Of a DNA stretch of 64,000 nucleotides, positions 1 to 12,410 are shown piece by piece. Location of the stretch: positions 93,297,592 through 93,361,591 of the forward strand of contig NC_039361.1 in assembly GCF_003573695.1 (NCBI RefSeq), written 5' to 3'. The notes under the pieces were generated by a model that did no database searches, was not told the DNA's origin, and saw only the letters and a program-made list of their open reading frames with translations. Positions within the stretch are counted from its first letter, which is position 1, and the number at the start of each line of letters is the position of its first letter. This DNA is from Papaver somniferum. Taxonomy: Eukaryota; Streptophyta; Magnoliopsida; Ranunculales; Papaveraceae. The translations under genes and the position numbers were made by a program.

Positions 1-2451
1 ACTAAATTGTAAACTAGATAAACTCATCTTTAGGAGAAGAAGTTTTAAAAATATATTGTGTTCACAATTAATATGTTCTAAGTTGTTACGTCTAGTAAAA
101 ATTTCATTTCTATGTACGTTGATTCAAGAAAATATGAAGGAAGTCAAATTTCACAATATAAGAAGGATGAAAGACCAGCCAGAACTAATCCGAATTATAA
201 CAAATTTCATCTATTTGATTCAAATTGAAAGAAAAAGCCAAGACAAAAATAAAGAGTTCATAAAAATGTCGAATTTTTTATACGTTAACTCAAAAAAGTC
301 TACAATCTTCGTTATAAGTCGGAAGTCGATTTCTGAGACTAAATTGTAAACAAGTTAAACTCATCTTTAACCGAAAAACTTTTAAAAATGTATTGTAATC
401 ACAATAAATATGTTCTACAGCAGTACGTCTAGTAAAAATTGCATTTCTATGTACGTTGATTTAAGAATATATGAATGAAGTCAAATTTCACTATAGAAGA
501 TGGACAAAAGACCAAGCAGAACTAATCCAAATCCTAACAAATTTCATCTATCTTGAATCAAATAGAAAGACAAAGCCAACACAAAAACAAAGTGTTAATA
601 AAAATGTTGAATTTTATATACGTTAACTCAAAAAAGTCTACACACTTCGTTATATGTCTGAAATTGATCTGAGACTAAATTGTAAACTAGATAAACTCAT
701 CTTTAACAGAAAAAGTTTGAAAAATGTATTGTAATCACAAATAATATGTTCTAAGGCATTACGTCTAGTAAAAATTGCATTTATATGTATGTTGATTCAA
801 GAAAGTATGAAGGAAGTCAAATTTCACAATATAAGAAGGACGAAAGACCAGCCAGAACTAATCCAAATCCTAACAAATTTCATCTATCTTGAATCAAATA
901 GAAAGACAAAGCCAACACAAAAAGAAAGTGTTAATAAAAATGTTGAATTTTATATACGTTAACTCAAAAAAGTCTACACAGTTCGTTATACGTCGAAAAT
1001 TGATTTCTGAGACTAAATTGTAAACAATATAAACTCATATTTAACAGAAAAAGTTTGAAAAAGGTATTGTAATCACAAATAATATGTTCTAAGGCATTAC
1101 GTCTAGTAAAAATTGCATTTCTATGTACGTTGATTCAAGAAAATATGAAGGAAGTCAAATTTCACAATATAAGAAGGATGAAAGACCATCCATAACTAAT
1201 CCAAATTCTAACAAGTTTCATCTATTTGAATCAAATTGAAAGACAAAGCCAATACAAAAATAAAGAGTTCATTAATATGTTGAATTTTTTATATGTTAAC
1301 TCAAAAAAGTCTACGCTCTTCGTTATAAGTCGGAAGTTGATTTCTGAGACTAAATTGTAAACTAGATATACTCATCTTTAACAGAAAAAGTTTGAAAAAT
1401 GTATTGTAATCACAATGAAAATGTTCTAAGGCTGTACGTCTAGTAAAAATTGCATTTCTATGTACGTTGATTCAAGAAAATATGAAGGAAGTCAAATTTC
1501 ACAATAGAAGAAGGATAAAGACCAAGCAGAACTAATCCAAATCCTAACAAATTTCATCTATTTGAATCAAATAGAAAGACAAAGCCAACACAAAAAGAAA
1601 GAGTTCATAAAATGTTGAATTTTATATACGTTACCTCAAAAAAGTCTGCACTCTTCGTTATACATCTGAAATTGATTTCTTAGACTAAATTGTAAACTAA
1701 ATAAACTCATCTTTAACAGAAAAGTTTGAAAAATGTATTGTAATCACAAATTATATGTTCTAAGGAATTACGTCTAGTAAAAATTGCATTTCTATGTACG
1801 TTTATTCAAGAAAATATGAAGGAAACCAAATTTCACAATAGAAGAAGGATGAAAGACCAGCCAGAACTAATCCAAATTGTTACAAATTTCATCTATTTGA
1901 ATCAAATTGAAAGACAAAGCCAATACAAAAATAAGGAGTTCATAAAAATGTTAGATTTTTTATACGTTAACTCAAAAAAGTCTACACTCTTCGTTATAAG
2001 TCGAAAGTTGATTTCTGAAACTAAATTGTAAACTAGATAAACTCATCTTTAACAGAAAAAGTTTTAAAAATGTATTGTTATCACAATTAATATCTTCTAA
2101 GCCATTACGTCTAATAAAAATTGCATTTATGTGTACGTTGATTCAAGAAAATATGAAGGAAGTCAAATTTCATAATATAAGATGGATGAAAGACCAGCCA
2201 GAACTAATCCAAATTCTAACAAATTTCATCTATTTGAATCAAATTGAAAGACAAAGCCAAGACAAAAATAAAGAGTTCATAAAAATGTCGAATTTTATAC
2301 GTTAACTCAAAAAAGTCTACACTCTTCGTTACAGGTCGGAAATTGATTTCTGAGACTAAATTGTAAACTAGATATACTCATCTTTAACAGAAAAAGTTTG
2401 AAAAATGTATTTTAATCACAATGAAAATGTTCTAAGGCTGTACGTCTAGTA
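1..2451 (+). repeat. Tandem satellite array, ~337-bp monomer (plus orientation)
   Basis: About seven head-to-tail monomers. The landmark acgtctagtaaaaatt recurs near 88, 424, 761, 1099, 1435, 1769 and 2105, giving spacings of 334-338 bp. Each monomer is AT-rich and has the same order of blocks: a gtctagtaaaaattgc block, a cgttgattcaagaaaatatg block, a tcaaatttcacaat block, a taacaaatttcatctat block, and a ctgagactaaattgtaaac block. Copies differ by scattered substitutions and small indels. Open frames of 60-97 codons run through several monomers but are by-products of the repeat. The array ends at about 2451, where it meets plastid ycf2 sequence with a shared trinucleotide (tac/gta). Such ~2 x 168 bp satellites are common at plant centromeres or in heterochromatin; the chromosomal location here is unknown. 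Confidence 0.95.
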
Positions 2452-3597
2452 TGGAACATTTTATTTTCCAAGTGAAATCCCCTAGTATATGAAAGAGTGA
2501 AAAAGTGCTTTCGTTGTTGTGGAATAAGAAGCCTCCGTATCTTAGTGCATGTATTTAATTTATTCAGAGCTATTAGAGCGGTATCCACTTTTTGGGAATA
2601 TGAGTCGAAGCAATAACAAGGATATTTCTATTGGAGCATCTTTCACAATCCCTGGAGAGATAGTTCACTAATAGACCGAGGGATAAGTAATTCGACTCAT
2701 TCACATACAGATCATAAATTTTTGGAATCCATATTATGCAAGGAGACATTGTTTTTGCTAATTCAAATTGAAGGGTGATATCAAATCGGTCTTTTTTCGG
2801 CGTCATATACATAATTAGTGCATTCGTCATAGTTAGCATCTCTGTATCAAGGTCATCATCGATATCGTCACTAGCACCAATCTCGATATTGTCACTACCA
2901 TCAATATCATCAATAAGATAACCTTTAGGCTTGTCATCCAGGAACTTGTTCGGAAATACCGTAATGAAAGGAACATAAGAGTTTGTCGCTAGGTATTTGA
3001 CCAAATAGGATCGTCCAGTTCATATAGAACCTATCACGAAAATACCCCTAGACGGGGATAGGGCTAAGCGGAGAGAAAGGGTTTTCCATGAGATGGGAAA
3101 TGAAAACTATTAGCCCCACACGGGGTTTGTGAATAAGTGATTGTCTGATAATGAGCAAGGAATATCAGTCTTTCTGCTAAACAGGATCTATTGAACTCAT
3201 AATTCATTAGATTTTTTTTATGAATGTCAACTAAGTATCGTAAGTAAATTGATCCCGGTTGTTCAACCATTTGATAACCAGAGTCATTCTTTGATAAATG
3301 ATCACTATGAGTCAGACTCAATAGAATTTGATCAATCCTTTTTTTTGTCGTTAAGGTGGAGAACTGAACCAAGAATTATCTTTCTTCATCATCAATCGAA
3401 TCACTGTTCGCGACCCAGGATTCTATTTTATCATCAATCCAATCAACGTTCACGTTTTTTCTTTTTCTTATCAATGAATAGATCTCTTTACTTGTACGAC
3501 TTAGATATCTCGTATTTCTCGAAAAAGTGATTTGATTGATGGGATTTGGTATGATACTTATGATATCGGTGAGATTGATATTCAAATATTTTCTTTT
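2452..3597 (-). pseudogene. ycf2: ycf2 middle fragment in nuclear plastid DNA (piece B)
   Basis: Translation of the minus strand gives Ycf2 sequence in three consecutive stretches: 3585-3376, 3372-3064 and 3004-2573, followed by further Ycf2-like residues to about 2452. Recognisable words include [48 protein letters not shown] and [14 protein letters not shown], and the acidic Asp-rich stretch typical of central Ycf2. A stop codon replaces a Glu codon at about 3376-3378, and the frame is lost again between 3064 and 3004. Ycf2 is a very large plastid AAA-type protein linked to the 2-MD FtsH import motor; this nuclear copy cannot make it. The left edge joins satellite and the right edge joins the 5' end of LINE-1. 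From my memory of ycf2, it begins within a few bases of where the piece at 41189-45480 stops. Confidence 0.9.
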
Positions 3598-3699
3598 TTC
3601 TCTCTCCTAATTTTGCTCTGGCGATTTTAGAGTTTTGCACTTTTTAAAAAAAAAAAAATTCACGCGCTTCATCTTGGATCATCACTTTGGTGATTCAAG

Positions 3700-5201
3700 A
3701 TGGGTGATAGTTCTCAAAATACTCAGTTGAGAACTCTCACTTATGCTGATCAAGTTAAGGGAAAACAACAGTTGCCAACAACCTCAATAGACCTAAGTTC
3801 GCTACCTATTCCAACTGTGAAAGAAGGGAAACCTGTTGTGGTGCTTCCTGAATCGTTCTATTTGGAAGGATGTGATATTTGGAAATTTAGCCTTATTGGG
3901 CGTTTAGATTTAAAAGGAGTTAACTTTCAAGATGTGAAGAACAACCTTGAGGAACAATGGCAGTTAGGTCAGGGACGTGTCCAATTTGTTCCAATGAACA
4001 GGGGTTTCTTTACAATCAAGTTGCAATCACAAGCTGATAAAGACAAGTTGTTGAATGTTGAAGCATGTTTTTTCGATCATCAAAAGCTAAACCTAATTGA
4101 ATGGTTTCCAGGTTTTGACGCTGACAAACAAAGGACCTCACATGCTTTCATGTGGGTCAAGTTTCCAGGCTTGCCGCTAGAGTTTTGGATTGAAAAAACG
4201 CTACTTTCCATGGCAAAATCGTTGGGTACTCCAATAGTGGTAGATAAGCGAACTCTTGAACATGAATATGGACACTTTGCTTCAGTCTTGGTTGACATAA
4301 ACTTTGCTGAAACGGCTACAGATTCTATTCATGTTACTGTAAGGGGTTTGGACTTCTGGAAGCCGGTAGAGATTCGAAAGAAGCCAAAATTTTGCACAAA
4401 GTGTAAGATTATTGGGCATAATGATCAGGAATGCAAGAAACAAACATCAAACTCTTCTGTTCAGGCACCTGCGCAACAAAAGAGTAATGCTAATCAGTCT
4501 CATACTTCTGGGGATAGGGATAACAACAATGCCAATCAAGTTAACAATGTTTCTGGTGAGTAGCAGGTTGTTAAACGTAGGAAGGTAAGAATGCGCCTAA
4601 AAATCCAGTTTCCCCTGAAGTTGTAGTTACTAAGGTGGTGGAGGCTAATAATTTGGAGTATACTGCTCAGATGGTGAAAGCTAAGCAGTTGGAGGTTGAA
4701 TATACTAAGTCCAAAGCTGCTTTTGAATCTGCCTTTGTTGAATTGGCGAGAACTAAACAAGTGCAGGATTCAAACTCAGTTTTAGTGCATAGTGGCAAAG
4801 TGGGTGAAACTAGGCCACCGAGTGCTAAGTCAGGTGTGGTTGGAAATATGATTCCTAACCCTGATAGGACTCTTGTTATCCCTGCGACTCCTCTTTGTGA
4901 TCAATTGTTAGCTGGAGAATTTGTTTTGCAAAATAAATTTGACGCTCTCAACTCAATCCCAGTTGCGGAAAGCTCTTGTGATGCGCAGTTTAGAGCTGAC
5001 CAGGAAGCTAGGAGAGCATGCATTACTGCTTTAACTCGAGTTGCAGCCAGGGTTCCTCGACAGGATTCAGTTTTCGAAATCTCTTCAGCTACGGATTTGG
5101 ATACAAACAATTTAAGTAACCTTGTTATAAAAGGAAATTCACCAGGTTTGAATACTGGTGTTTCTCCACAGCTAGTTAACTCCTCCAATCCCAGTTTATA
5201 A
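3700..5201 (+). pseudogene. LINE ORF1 (DUF4283-like domain plus CCHC zinc knuckle), disrupted
   Basis: The first open stretch (3700-4563) encodes 287 residues starting MGDSSQ. A DUF4283-like region lies at about residues 50-200, with the typical aromatic/basic pattern around WVKFPGLPLEFW. It is followed by a zinc knuckle of form C-x2-C-x4-H-x4-C (CTKCKIIGHNDQEC) near residue 230. Such ORF1 proteins bind element RNA in plant L1 elements. A TAG at 4561-4563 ends this stretch; the downstream part continues in another reading frame from about 4587 to 5201, with a charged, possibly coiled-coil segment rich in Lys, Glu and Ala. One nonsense codon and one frameshift therefore separate the two halves of an ORF of about 500 codons. 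The final TAA overlaps the ORF2 start as TAATG. The 3700 ATG is the first ATG after the leader. Confidence 0.85.
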
Positions 5202-7080
5202 TGCGTGTTCTTTTTTGGAACATCAATGGATTTTCTCGTGATGAGTCACGAGATAAATTGAAAGAGTTACTTAGAGATTTTAAACCTGACATATTCTGTC
5301 TTGCTGAGCCTAAGGTACATTGTACTCTTAATTTTTTGCAGGGATTACATGTTGAGGGTTATAAAAAAGAAGTTATACATAATTTTGTTGGTTCGTAAAG
5401 GGAATTTATGGATTTGCTGGTACGTTGATATGACTACTCTCGGTGGTTATTAATTCTAGTAGACAGGCTATTTCTATTGAAACGGAAGGTGTTCTTATAT
5501 CTTTTGTTCATGCTAGTTGTTTTCAAGTTACACGAAGAAGCTTATGGCAGCAGCTTTCTTCAGTTGATAATAATACTCCCCGGTTGGTCATGGGTGATTT
5601 TAATTGTGTGCTTCATAATGATGAAAAGAAAGGGGTTGTGAACCACGTACTTCAGCTATTAATGAATTCAGTGATTGGCTAGATGACAATAACCTTTTTG
5701 AAGCTGATTCTTTGGGTTCTAATACACTTGGGCCAATGGTCAATCAGGTGTTCATAGAATTCTTTGCAAGTTGGATTGGGTTGTCATTAATGAAGCATGG
5801 CTTACGAAGTTTGAGAATTGGCGGTGTAAAGCTCTTCCTCGTGAAGTTTCTGATCATTCTACGCTTATAGGCTATTCTTTTGTAAATTCAAGACCTAAAA
5901 GAGCTCCTTTTAGAGTTCAAAAAATGTGGTTCACTCATCCTGATTTCATGCGTACGATTATGGAGAGTTGGCATGCTCCTGTTTCTGGTTCCCCTGCTTA
6001 TATCTACCCCTTCAAGCTTAAGAGATTAAACGCTGACATGAAGGAGTGGAATTTACGTGTTTTTGGTAATATTAATGCTAGACTCAAACATGCTAAATTA
6101 ACAATGGAAGTTGCTCTTCGTATTTCCGATGAGGATCCAGAAGACTTAACTAAGCTGAATTTTGCTAAGGAGGCTTCGGTTGCACTTCAGAAAATCCGTA
6201 TGCGTCAATCCATTATGTTGAAGCAAAAATCTCGTAATAAGTGTCTTACTGACGGTGCGAGTAATACTTCTTTCTTTCATGCCAATATTCCAACTCGCAG
6301 GAGCAGCAAGATGATTTCGGAATTGGTAGATGATGATGGGAATATTCTCTCTAATTATGACCAGATTAGAGATTACACGGTGTCTTATTTTGAGTCAAAT
6401 TTAATGGGGAAGAGCTTCCAATTCATGAGCATGATATTATCTCTACGGAGGAAAGTCAAAGAATGGATGCGATTCCTACCTATGATGAAATAAAGGCTGC
6501 TGTTTATGACCTTGATGCTGATAGTTCTCCAGGACCTGATGGTTTCTCTAGATGTTTTTATAGACATTGTTGGGACGTGATTCAACAAGACTTATACAAT
6601 GCTATTATTTATTGTTGGCAACAACAAAGGATTCCTAATGGGGTAAATTCTAGTCTTCTGATTTTATTGGCCAAGGTATGGGGTGTTAATACTCTTCGTA
6701 ACTTTCGGCCTGTTGGTCTTAGTAATTTTTTCTTTAAAATTTTTAGTAAGATCCTAGCTACAAGACTTGGAAGTGTTCTTGATAAGCTGGTTTCAGAGGA
6801 GCAAGTTGCTTTTATGAAGGTTAGAAATATTCATGAGAACATCGGTGTGGCGTCGGAGATGGTGAATGATCTGAAAACTAAGCGGAAAGATGGCAATGTG
6901 GGCCTAAAGCTAGACATTACTCAAGCTTTTGACACGGTTAGTTGGTCTTTTGTCTTAGAGGTGTTTCGAAGGTATGGTTTTCCCCAAAGCTGGTGTTCTT
7001 GGATTTATTCGATTCTCAATTCAGCCCGTATTTCTATCCTCCTCAATGGTAGTCCAGAAGGTTTTTTCAAGATTAATTGA
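5201..7080 (+). pseudogene. LINE ORF2 N-terminal part: AP-like endonuclease and partial reverse transcriptase
   Basis: The endonuclease begins MRVLFWNINGF and shows AEPKV, later GDFN (about 5593) and the SDHSTL block near 5850. These match the metal- and DNA-binding motifs of the exonuclease-endonuclease-phosphatase fold. Stops at 5396 and 5680 and at least two frame changes break it. The reverse transcriptase stretch (6463-7080) has SSPGPDGF, RNFRPVGLSN, the LDITQAFDTVSW block with the first catalytic Asp, and ends just after FFKIN. The FADD motif is absent because of the internal deletion. The family nicks target DNA and primes reverse transcription there; this copy cannot. Confidence 0.88.
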
Positions 7081-7107
7081 GGCCCGCGTCCAGGGTCAAT
7101 CTTGCTA

Positions 7108-7514
7108 ATAAGTGTTACCTTTGAAAGTCCGATGAAGAGTCCTTGGAACATATTTTTTGGAGTTGTTCCTTTGCAACTCAAATTTGGCAATGGATCTCAG
7201 GTATTTTTTCCTTGCAGGCTAACTATAATTTGATTGATTCTTATAAAACCTCTAAAAGGAAGGAGCCGTATTATAAAGGATCTTTGGCTTTTGGCACTTA
7301 TGGTGATTCGAGCTGAACTGTGGCATGCTAAAATCTGGCGTATTTTCAAAACAAGACAATTAATGTAAGCTTTTCCAAGTAGCGGGTCTTCCATTTAATT
7401 CATGAATATTCAGTCCGTACAAAGAGTTTTATGCACAACTCCACTGCGGACTTGTATGTTCTGAATTTTTTCCGTGTAAGGCATCGACAAGTGAAGTTTT
7501 TCAACCTGTTGAGT
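7108..7514 (+). pseudogene. LINE ORF2 C-terminal remnant: zinc-binding region and start of RNase H linker
   Basis: Translation from about 7108 gives SDEESLEHIFWSCSFATQIW, matching the zf-RVT region of plant LINE ORF2 and closely resembling the equivalent part of LINE-2 near 48180. A TGA replaces an expected Cys codon at about 7123-7125. Further on (7445-7514) the frame reads NFFRVRHRQVK, homologous to the linker before RNase H in the LINE copies at 48501 and 12400. The sequence then stops at the fold-back. The frame is broken several times. Confidence 0.75.
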
Positions 7515-7520
7515 GCTTTT

Positions 7521-7562
7521 CAACAGGAGTCCAAAAGCACTCAACAGGAGTCCAAAAGCACT
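7521..7562. repeat. Two tandem 21-bp units, inverted relative to the adjacent LINE end
   Basis: The unit caacaggagtccaaaagcac plus one t occurs at 7521-7541 and 7542-7562. Its end, aaaagcact(c), is the reverse complement of the LINE sequence gagtgctttt at 7511-7520, and the whole unit is what the opposite strand of the missing LINE continuation would be expected to read. This looks like templated, fold-back repair synthesis that joined a broken LINE to satellite DNA. Confidence 0.8.
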
Positions 7563-10500
7563 TCCTAGATATTTTCTATAATCAACGTACATAGAAATGA
7601 CATTTTTATTAGAGGTATTACCTGAGAACATATTAATTGTAATTACAATATATTTTTCAAACTTTTTCTGTTAAAGATGAATTTATCTAGTTTACAATTT
7701 AGTCTCAGAAATCAACTTCCGACTAATAACGAAGTGTGTAGACTATTTTGAGTTAACTTATATAAAATTCAACATATTTATGAACTCTTTATTTTTGTAT
7801 TGGCTTTGTCTTTCTATCTGATTCATGATAGATGAAATTTGTTAGGATCTGGATTAATTCTGCTTGGTCTTTCAACCTTCTTCTATTGTGAAATTTGACT
7901 TCCATGATATTTTTTTGAATCAACGTACATAGAGATGAAATTTTTATTAGAGGTATTACCTTAGAACATATTAATTATAATTACAATATATTTTTCAAAC
8001 TTTTTTGTTAAAGATGAGTTTATATAGTTTACAATTTAGTCTCAGAAATCAATTTCCGACTTATAACGAAATGTGTAGACTTTTTTGAGTTAACGTATAT
8101 TAAATTCAACATATTTATGAACTCTTTATTTTTGTATTGGCTTTGTCTTTCTATCTGATTCATGATAGATGAAATTTGTTAGGATCTGGATTAATTCTGC
8201 TTGGTCTTTCAACCTTCTTCTATTGTGAAATTTGACTTCCATGATATTTTTTTTGAATCAACGTACATAGAGATGAAATTTTTATTAGAGGTATTACCTT
8301 AGAACATATTAATTGTAATTACAATATATTTTTCAAACTTTTCTGTTAAAGATGAGTTTATATAGTTTACAATTTAGTCTCAGAAATAATTTTCCGACTT
8401 ATAACGAAATGTGTAGACTTTTTTGAGTTAACGTATATTAAATTAAACATTTTTATGAACTCTTTCTTTTTGTGTTGGCTTTGGCTTTCTATTTGATTCA
8501 AGATAGATGAAATATATTAGGATTTGGATTAGTTCTGCATGGTCTTTCATCCTTCTTCTATTGTGAAATTTGACTTCCTTCATATTTTCTTGAATCAACG
8601 TACATAGAAAGGAAATTTTTACTAGACGTATTGCCTTAGAACATATTAGTTGTAATTACAATACATTTTTCAAACTTTTTCTGGTAAAGATGAGTTTATC
8701 TAGTTTACAATTTAGTCTCAGAAATCAATTTCCGACTGATAACGAAATGTGTAGACTTTTTTGAGTTAACGTATATAAAATTCAACATTTTTATGAGCTC
8801 TTTCTTTTTATGTTGGCTTTGTCTTTCTATTTGATTCAAGATAGATGAAATTTGTTAGGATTTGGATTAGTTCTGCATGGCCCTTCATCTTTCTTCTATT
8901 GTGAAATTTGACTTCCTTCATATTTTCTTGAATCAACGTACATAGAAATGCAATTTTTACTAGACATACTGCCTTAGAACATATTAATTGTGGTTACACT
9001 GCATTTTTCAAAAATTTTCTGTTAAAGATTTGTTTATCTAGTTTACAATTTAGTCTCAGAAATCAACTTCCGACTTATAACGAAGAGTGTAGACTTTTTT
9101 GAGTTAACGTATAAAAAATTCAACATTTTTATGAACTCCTTGTTTTTGTATTGGCTTTGTGTTTCAATTTGATTCAAATAGATGAAATTTCTTAGAATTT
9201 GGATTACTTCTGCATGTCCTTTCATCTTTCTTCTATCGTGAAATTTGACTTCCTACATATTTTCGTGAATCAACGTACATAGAAATGCAATTTTTACTAG
9301 ACGTATTGCCTTTGAACATATTAATTGTAATTACAATACATTTTTCAAACTTTTTCTGTTAAAGATGAGTTTATCTAGTTTAAAATTTAGTCTCAGAAAT
9401 CAATTTTCGACTTAACGAAATGTGTAGACTTTTTTCAGTTAACGTATATAAAATTTAACATTTTTATGAACTCTTTTTATTTTTATGTTAGCTTTGTCTT
9501 TATATTTGATTCAAGATAGATGAAATTTGTTAGGACTTGGATTAGTTCTGCATGATCTTTCATCTTTCTTTTATTGTGAAATTTGACTTCCTTGATATTT
9601 TCTTGAATCAACGTACATAGAAATGAAATTTTTATTAGAGGTATTACCTTAGAACATATTAATTGTAATTATAATATATTTTTCAAACTTTTCTGTTAAA
9701 GATGAATTTATCTAGTTTATATAGTTTAGTCTCAGAAATCAACTTCCGACTTATAACGAAGTGTGTGGCCTTTTTTTAGTTAACATATATAAAATTTAAC
9801 ATTTTTAAGAACTCTTTCCTTTTGTGTTGGCTTTGTCTTTCTATCATTTCAAGATAGATGAAATTTGTCAGGATTTGGATTAGTTCTGCTTGGTCTTTCA
9901 ACCTTCTTCTATTGTGAAATTTGACTTCCTTCATATTTTCTTGAATCAACGTACATAGAAATGCCATTTTTACTAGATGTATTACCTTAGAACATATTAA
10001 TTCTGATTACAATACATTTTTCAACCTTTTCTGTTGAAGATGAGTTTATTTAGTTTACAATTTAGTCTCAGAAATCAATTTCCGACTTATAACGAAGTGT
10101 GTAGACTTTTTTGAGTTAACATATATAAAATTCAACATTTTTATGAACTCTTTCTTCTTGTGTTGGCTTTGTCTTTCTATTTGATTCAAGATAGATGAAA
10201 TTTGTTAGGATATGGATTAGTTCCGCATGGCCTTTCATCTTTCTTCTATTGTGAAATTTGACTTCCTTCATAATTTCTTGAATCAATGTACAAAGAAATT
10301 TAATTTTTACTAGACGTATTGCCTTAGAACATATTAATTGTAATTACAATACGTTTTTCAAACTTTTTTTGTTAAAAATGAGTTTATCTAGTTTACAATT
10401 TAGTCTCAGAAATCAATTTCCGACTTATAACGAAATGTGTAGACTTTTTTGAGTTAACGTATATAAACTTCAACATTTTTATGAACTCTTTCTTTTTATG

Positions 10501-11730
10501 TTGGCTTTTTCTTTGTATTTGATTCAAGATAGATGAAATTTGGTAGGATTTGGATTAATTCTTCTTGGTCTTTCTTCCTTCTTCTATTGTGAAATTTGAC
10601 TTCCATCATATATTCTTAAATCTACGTACATAGAAATGCAATTTTTACTAGACGTACTGCCTTAGAACATATTAATTGTGATTAGAATACATATTTCAAA
10701 CTTTTTCTGTTAAAGATGAGTTTATCTAGTTTACAATTTTGTCTCAGAAATCAACTTCCGACTTATAACGAAGTGTGTAGACTTTTTTCAGTTCACATAT
10801 ATAAAATTTAACATTTTTATGAATTCTTTCCTTTTGTGTTGGCTTTGTCTTTCTATCTGATTCAAGATAGATGAAATTTGTCAGGATTTGGATTAGTTCT
10901 GCTTGGTCTTTCAACCTTCTTCTATTGTGAAATTTGACTTCCTTCATATTTTCTTGAATCAGCGTACATAGAAATGCAATTTTTACTAGATGTATTGCCT
11001 TAGAACATATTAATTCTGATTACAATATATTTTTCAAACTTTTATGTTAAAGATAAGTTTATCTAGTTTACAATTTAGTCTCAGAAATTGTTTCCGACTT
11101 ATAACGAAGTGTGTAGATTTTTTTGAGTTAACATATATAAAATTCAACATTTTTATGAACTCTTTCTTCTTGTGTTAGCTTTGTCTTTCTATTTGATTCG
11201 AGATAGATGAAATTTTTTAGGATTAGGATTAGTTCTACTTGGTATTTGGTCCTTCTTCTATAGTGAAATTTGACTTCCTTCATATATTCTTGAATCAACG
11301 TACATAGAAATGCAATTTTTACTAGACGTACTGCCTTAGAACATATTAATTGTGATTACAATACATATTTCAAACTTCTTCTGTTAAAGATGAGTTTATC
11401 TAGTTTACAATTTAGTCTCAGAAATCAACTTCCGACTTATAACGAAGAGTGTAGACTTTTTTGAGTTAACGTATAAAAAATTCAACATTTTTATGAACTC
11501 TTTATTTTTCTTGGCTTTGTCTTTCAATTTCATTCAAGATAGATGAAATTTGTCAGGATTTGGATTAGTTCTTCTTGGTCTTTCAACCTTCTTCTATTGT
11601 GAAATTTGACTTCCTTCATAATTTCTTGAATTAACGTACACAGAAATGCAATTTTTACTAGACGTAATGGCTTAGAACATATTAATTGTGATTACAATAC
11701 ATTTTTCAAACTTTTTCTGTTAATGATGAG

Positions 11731-11745
11731 TTTATCTTGTTTACA
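11731..11745. repeat. Target-site duplication of the small LINE, left copy
   Basis: tttatcttgtttaca, 15 bp, directly beside the T-run that is the poly(A) tail of the minus-strand LINE fragment. It is repeated exactly at 12411-12425 and is a variant of the satellite block tttatctagtttaca, so the insertion site was inside a satellite monomer. Confidence 0.93.
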
Positions 11746-12410
11746 TTTTTTTTTGATAAGTCAAAAATTGTATTGATAAGAAAGGAGATATTTACATCAT
11801 AGAATTTGAGAAAAGAGGTCACAGCAACCCCAAAAACTCAAAAACTATTTAAAACGAAAATAAGAAACATTAGGATACTCAATTAAGTTTAACAAAAGAG
11901 GACGCCCAACAAAATTGAGTCTCACTCCAGAATCTAAAAAACAACCAGTCTTTGCCATCTTATCAGCTGTATGCACCAATTGAATAGAATCAAACTTGAC
12001 TTTAGCTTCATACCATCTATGTCTTGCAAACCATGGAATATTATCCCCTTCCAAAGAAGTTATAACATTCAGAGAATCAGTCCTTACAAGCACATCTCTG
12101 TAACCCCATTGAACTGCCCAATCTAAGCCAATTAGAATGCTATATAATTCCGCCAAAAAATTAGAAATAACACCAAGGCCAACACACATTGCTCCCACCA
12201 CTTCACAAGTTGAATTCCTAGCCACCACTCCAGCTCCGGCCACCCCTGGGTTACCTCTAGAAACTCCATCACAGCACAAGAAGAGTTGATTTTGCATTGG
12301 AGGCTGCCAAAGACACTCAACAGGTTCCAACATCTTCACCTTACGACATTTAACTCTGAAAAAATCCAATATCTCCAGATCTTCAACCCTGTTATGCATA
12401 CACCCCTTCA
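11746..12410 (-). mobile_element. LINE-3: 5'-truncated LINE 3' end inserted in satellite
   Basis: This 665-bp insertion has a T9 run at 11746-11754 (the poly(A) tail on the minus strand). Next come a 3' UTR with the same tgacttatc-type ending as LINE-2, and the RNase H coding region. Perfect 15-bp duplications flank it on both sides, the signature of target-primed reverse transcription with 5' truncation. It is the only retroelement here whose original insertion boundaries are both intact. Confidence 0.95.

Larger units (their letters stand above)
3601..7562 (+). mobile_element. LINE-1: plant L1-type non-LTR retrotransposon, internally deleted
   Basis: The element runs from a 5' leader (3601-3699, with an A-run near 3648-3658) through ORF1, an ORF2 endonuclease and part of the reverse transcriptase. 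It then jumps to the zinc-binding region and the very start of the RNase H region, where it breaks off. Compared with the copy at 46100-49156, about 1.26 kb is missing after about 7080, including the catalytic FADD segment. No poly(A) tail is present; instead the 3' end folds back into two 21-bp inverted copies of its own sequence at 7521-7562. No target-site duplication can be found, because the left flank is ycf2 and the right flank is satellite. The element is inactive. Confidence 0.9.

Noticed and set aside
56..2305. ORFs of 71-97 codons in satellite monomers with similar products
   Set aside because: They recur at the monomer period on all arrays, start and stop at repeat-borne codons, vary freely by frameshift and match no family. 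The similarity comes from the DNA repeat, not from coding selection.
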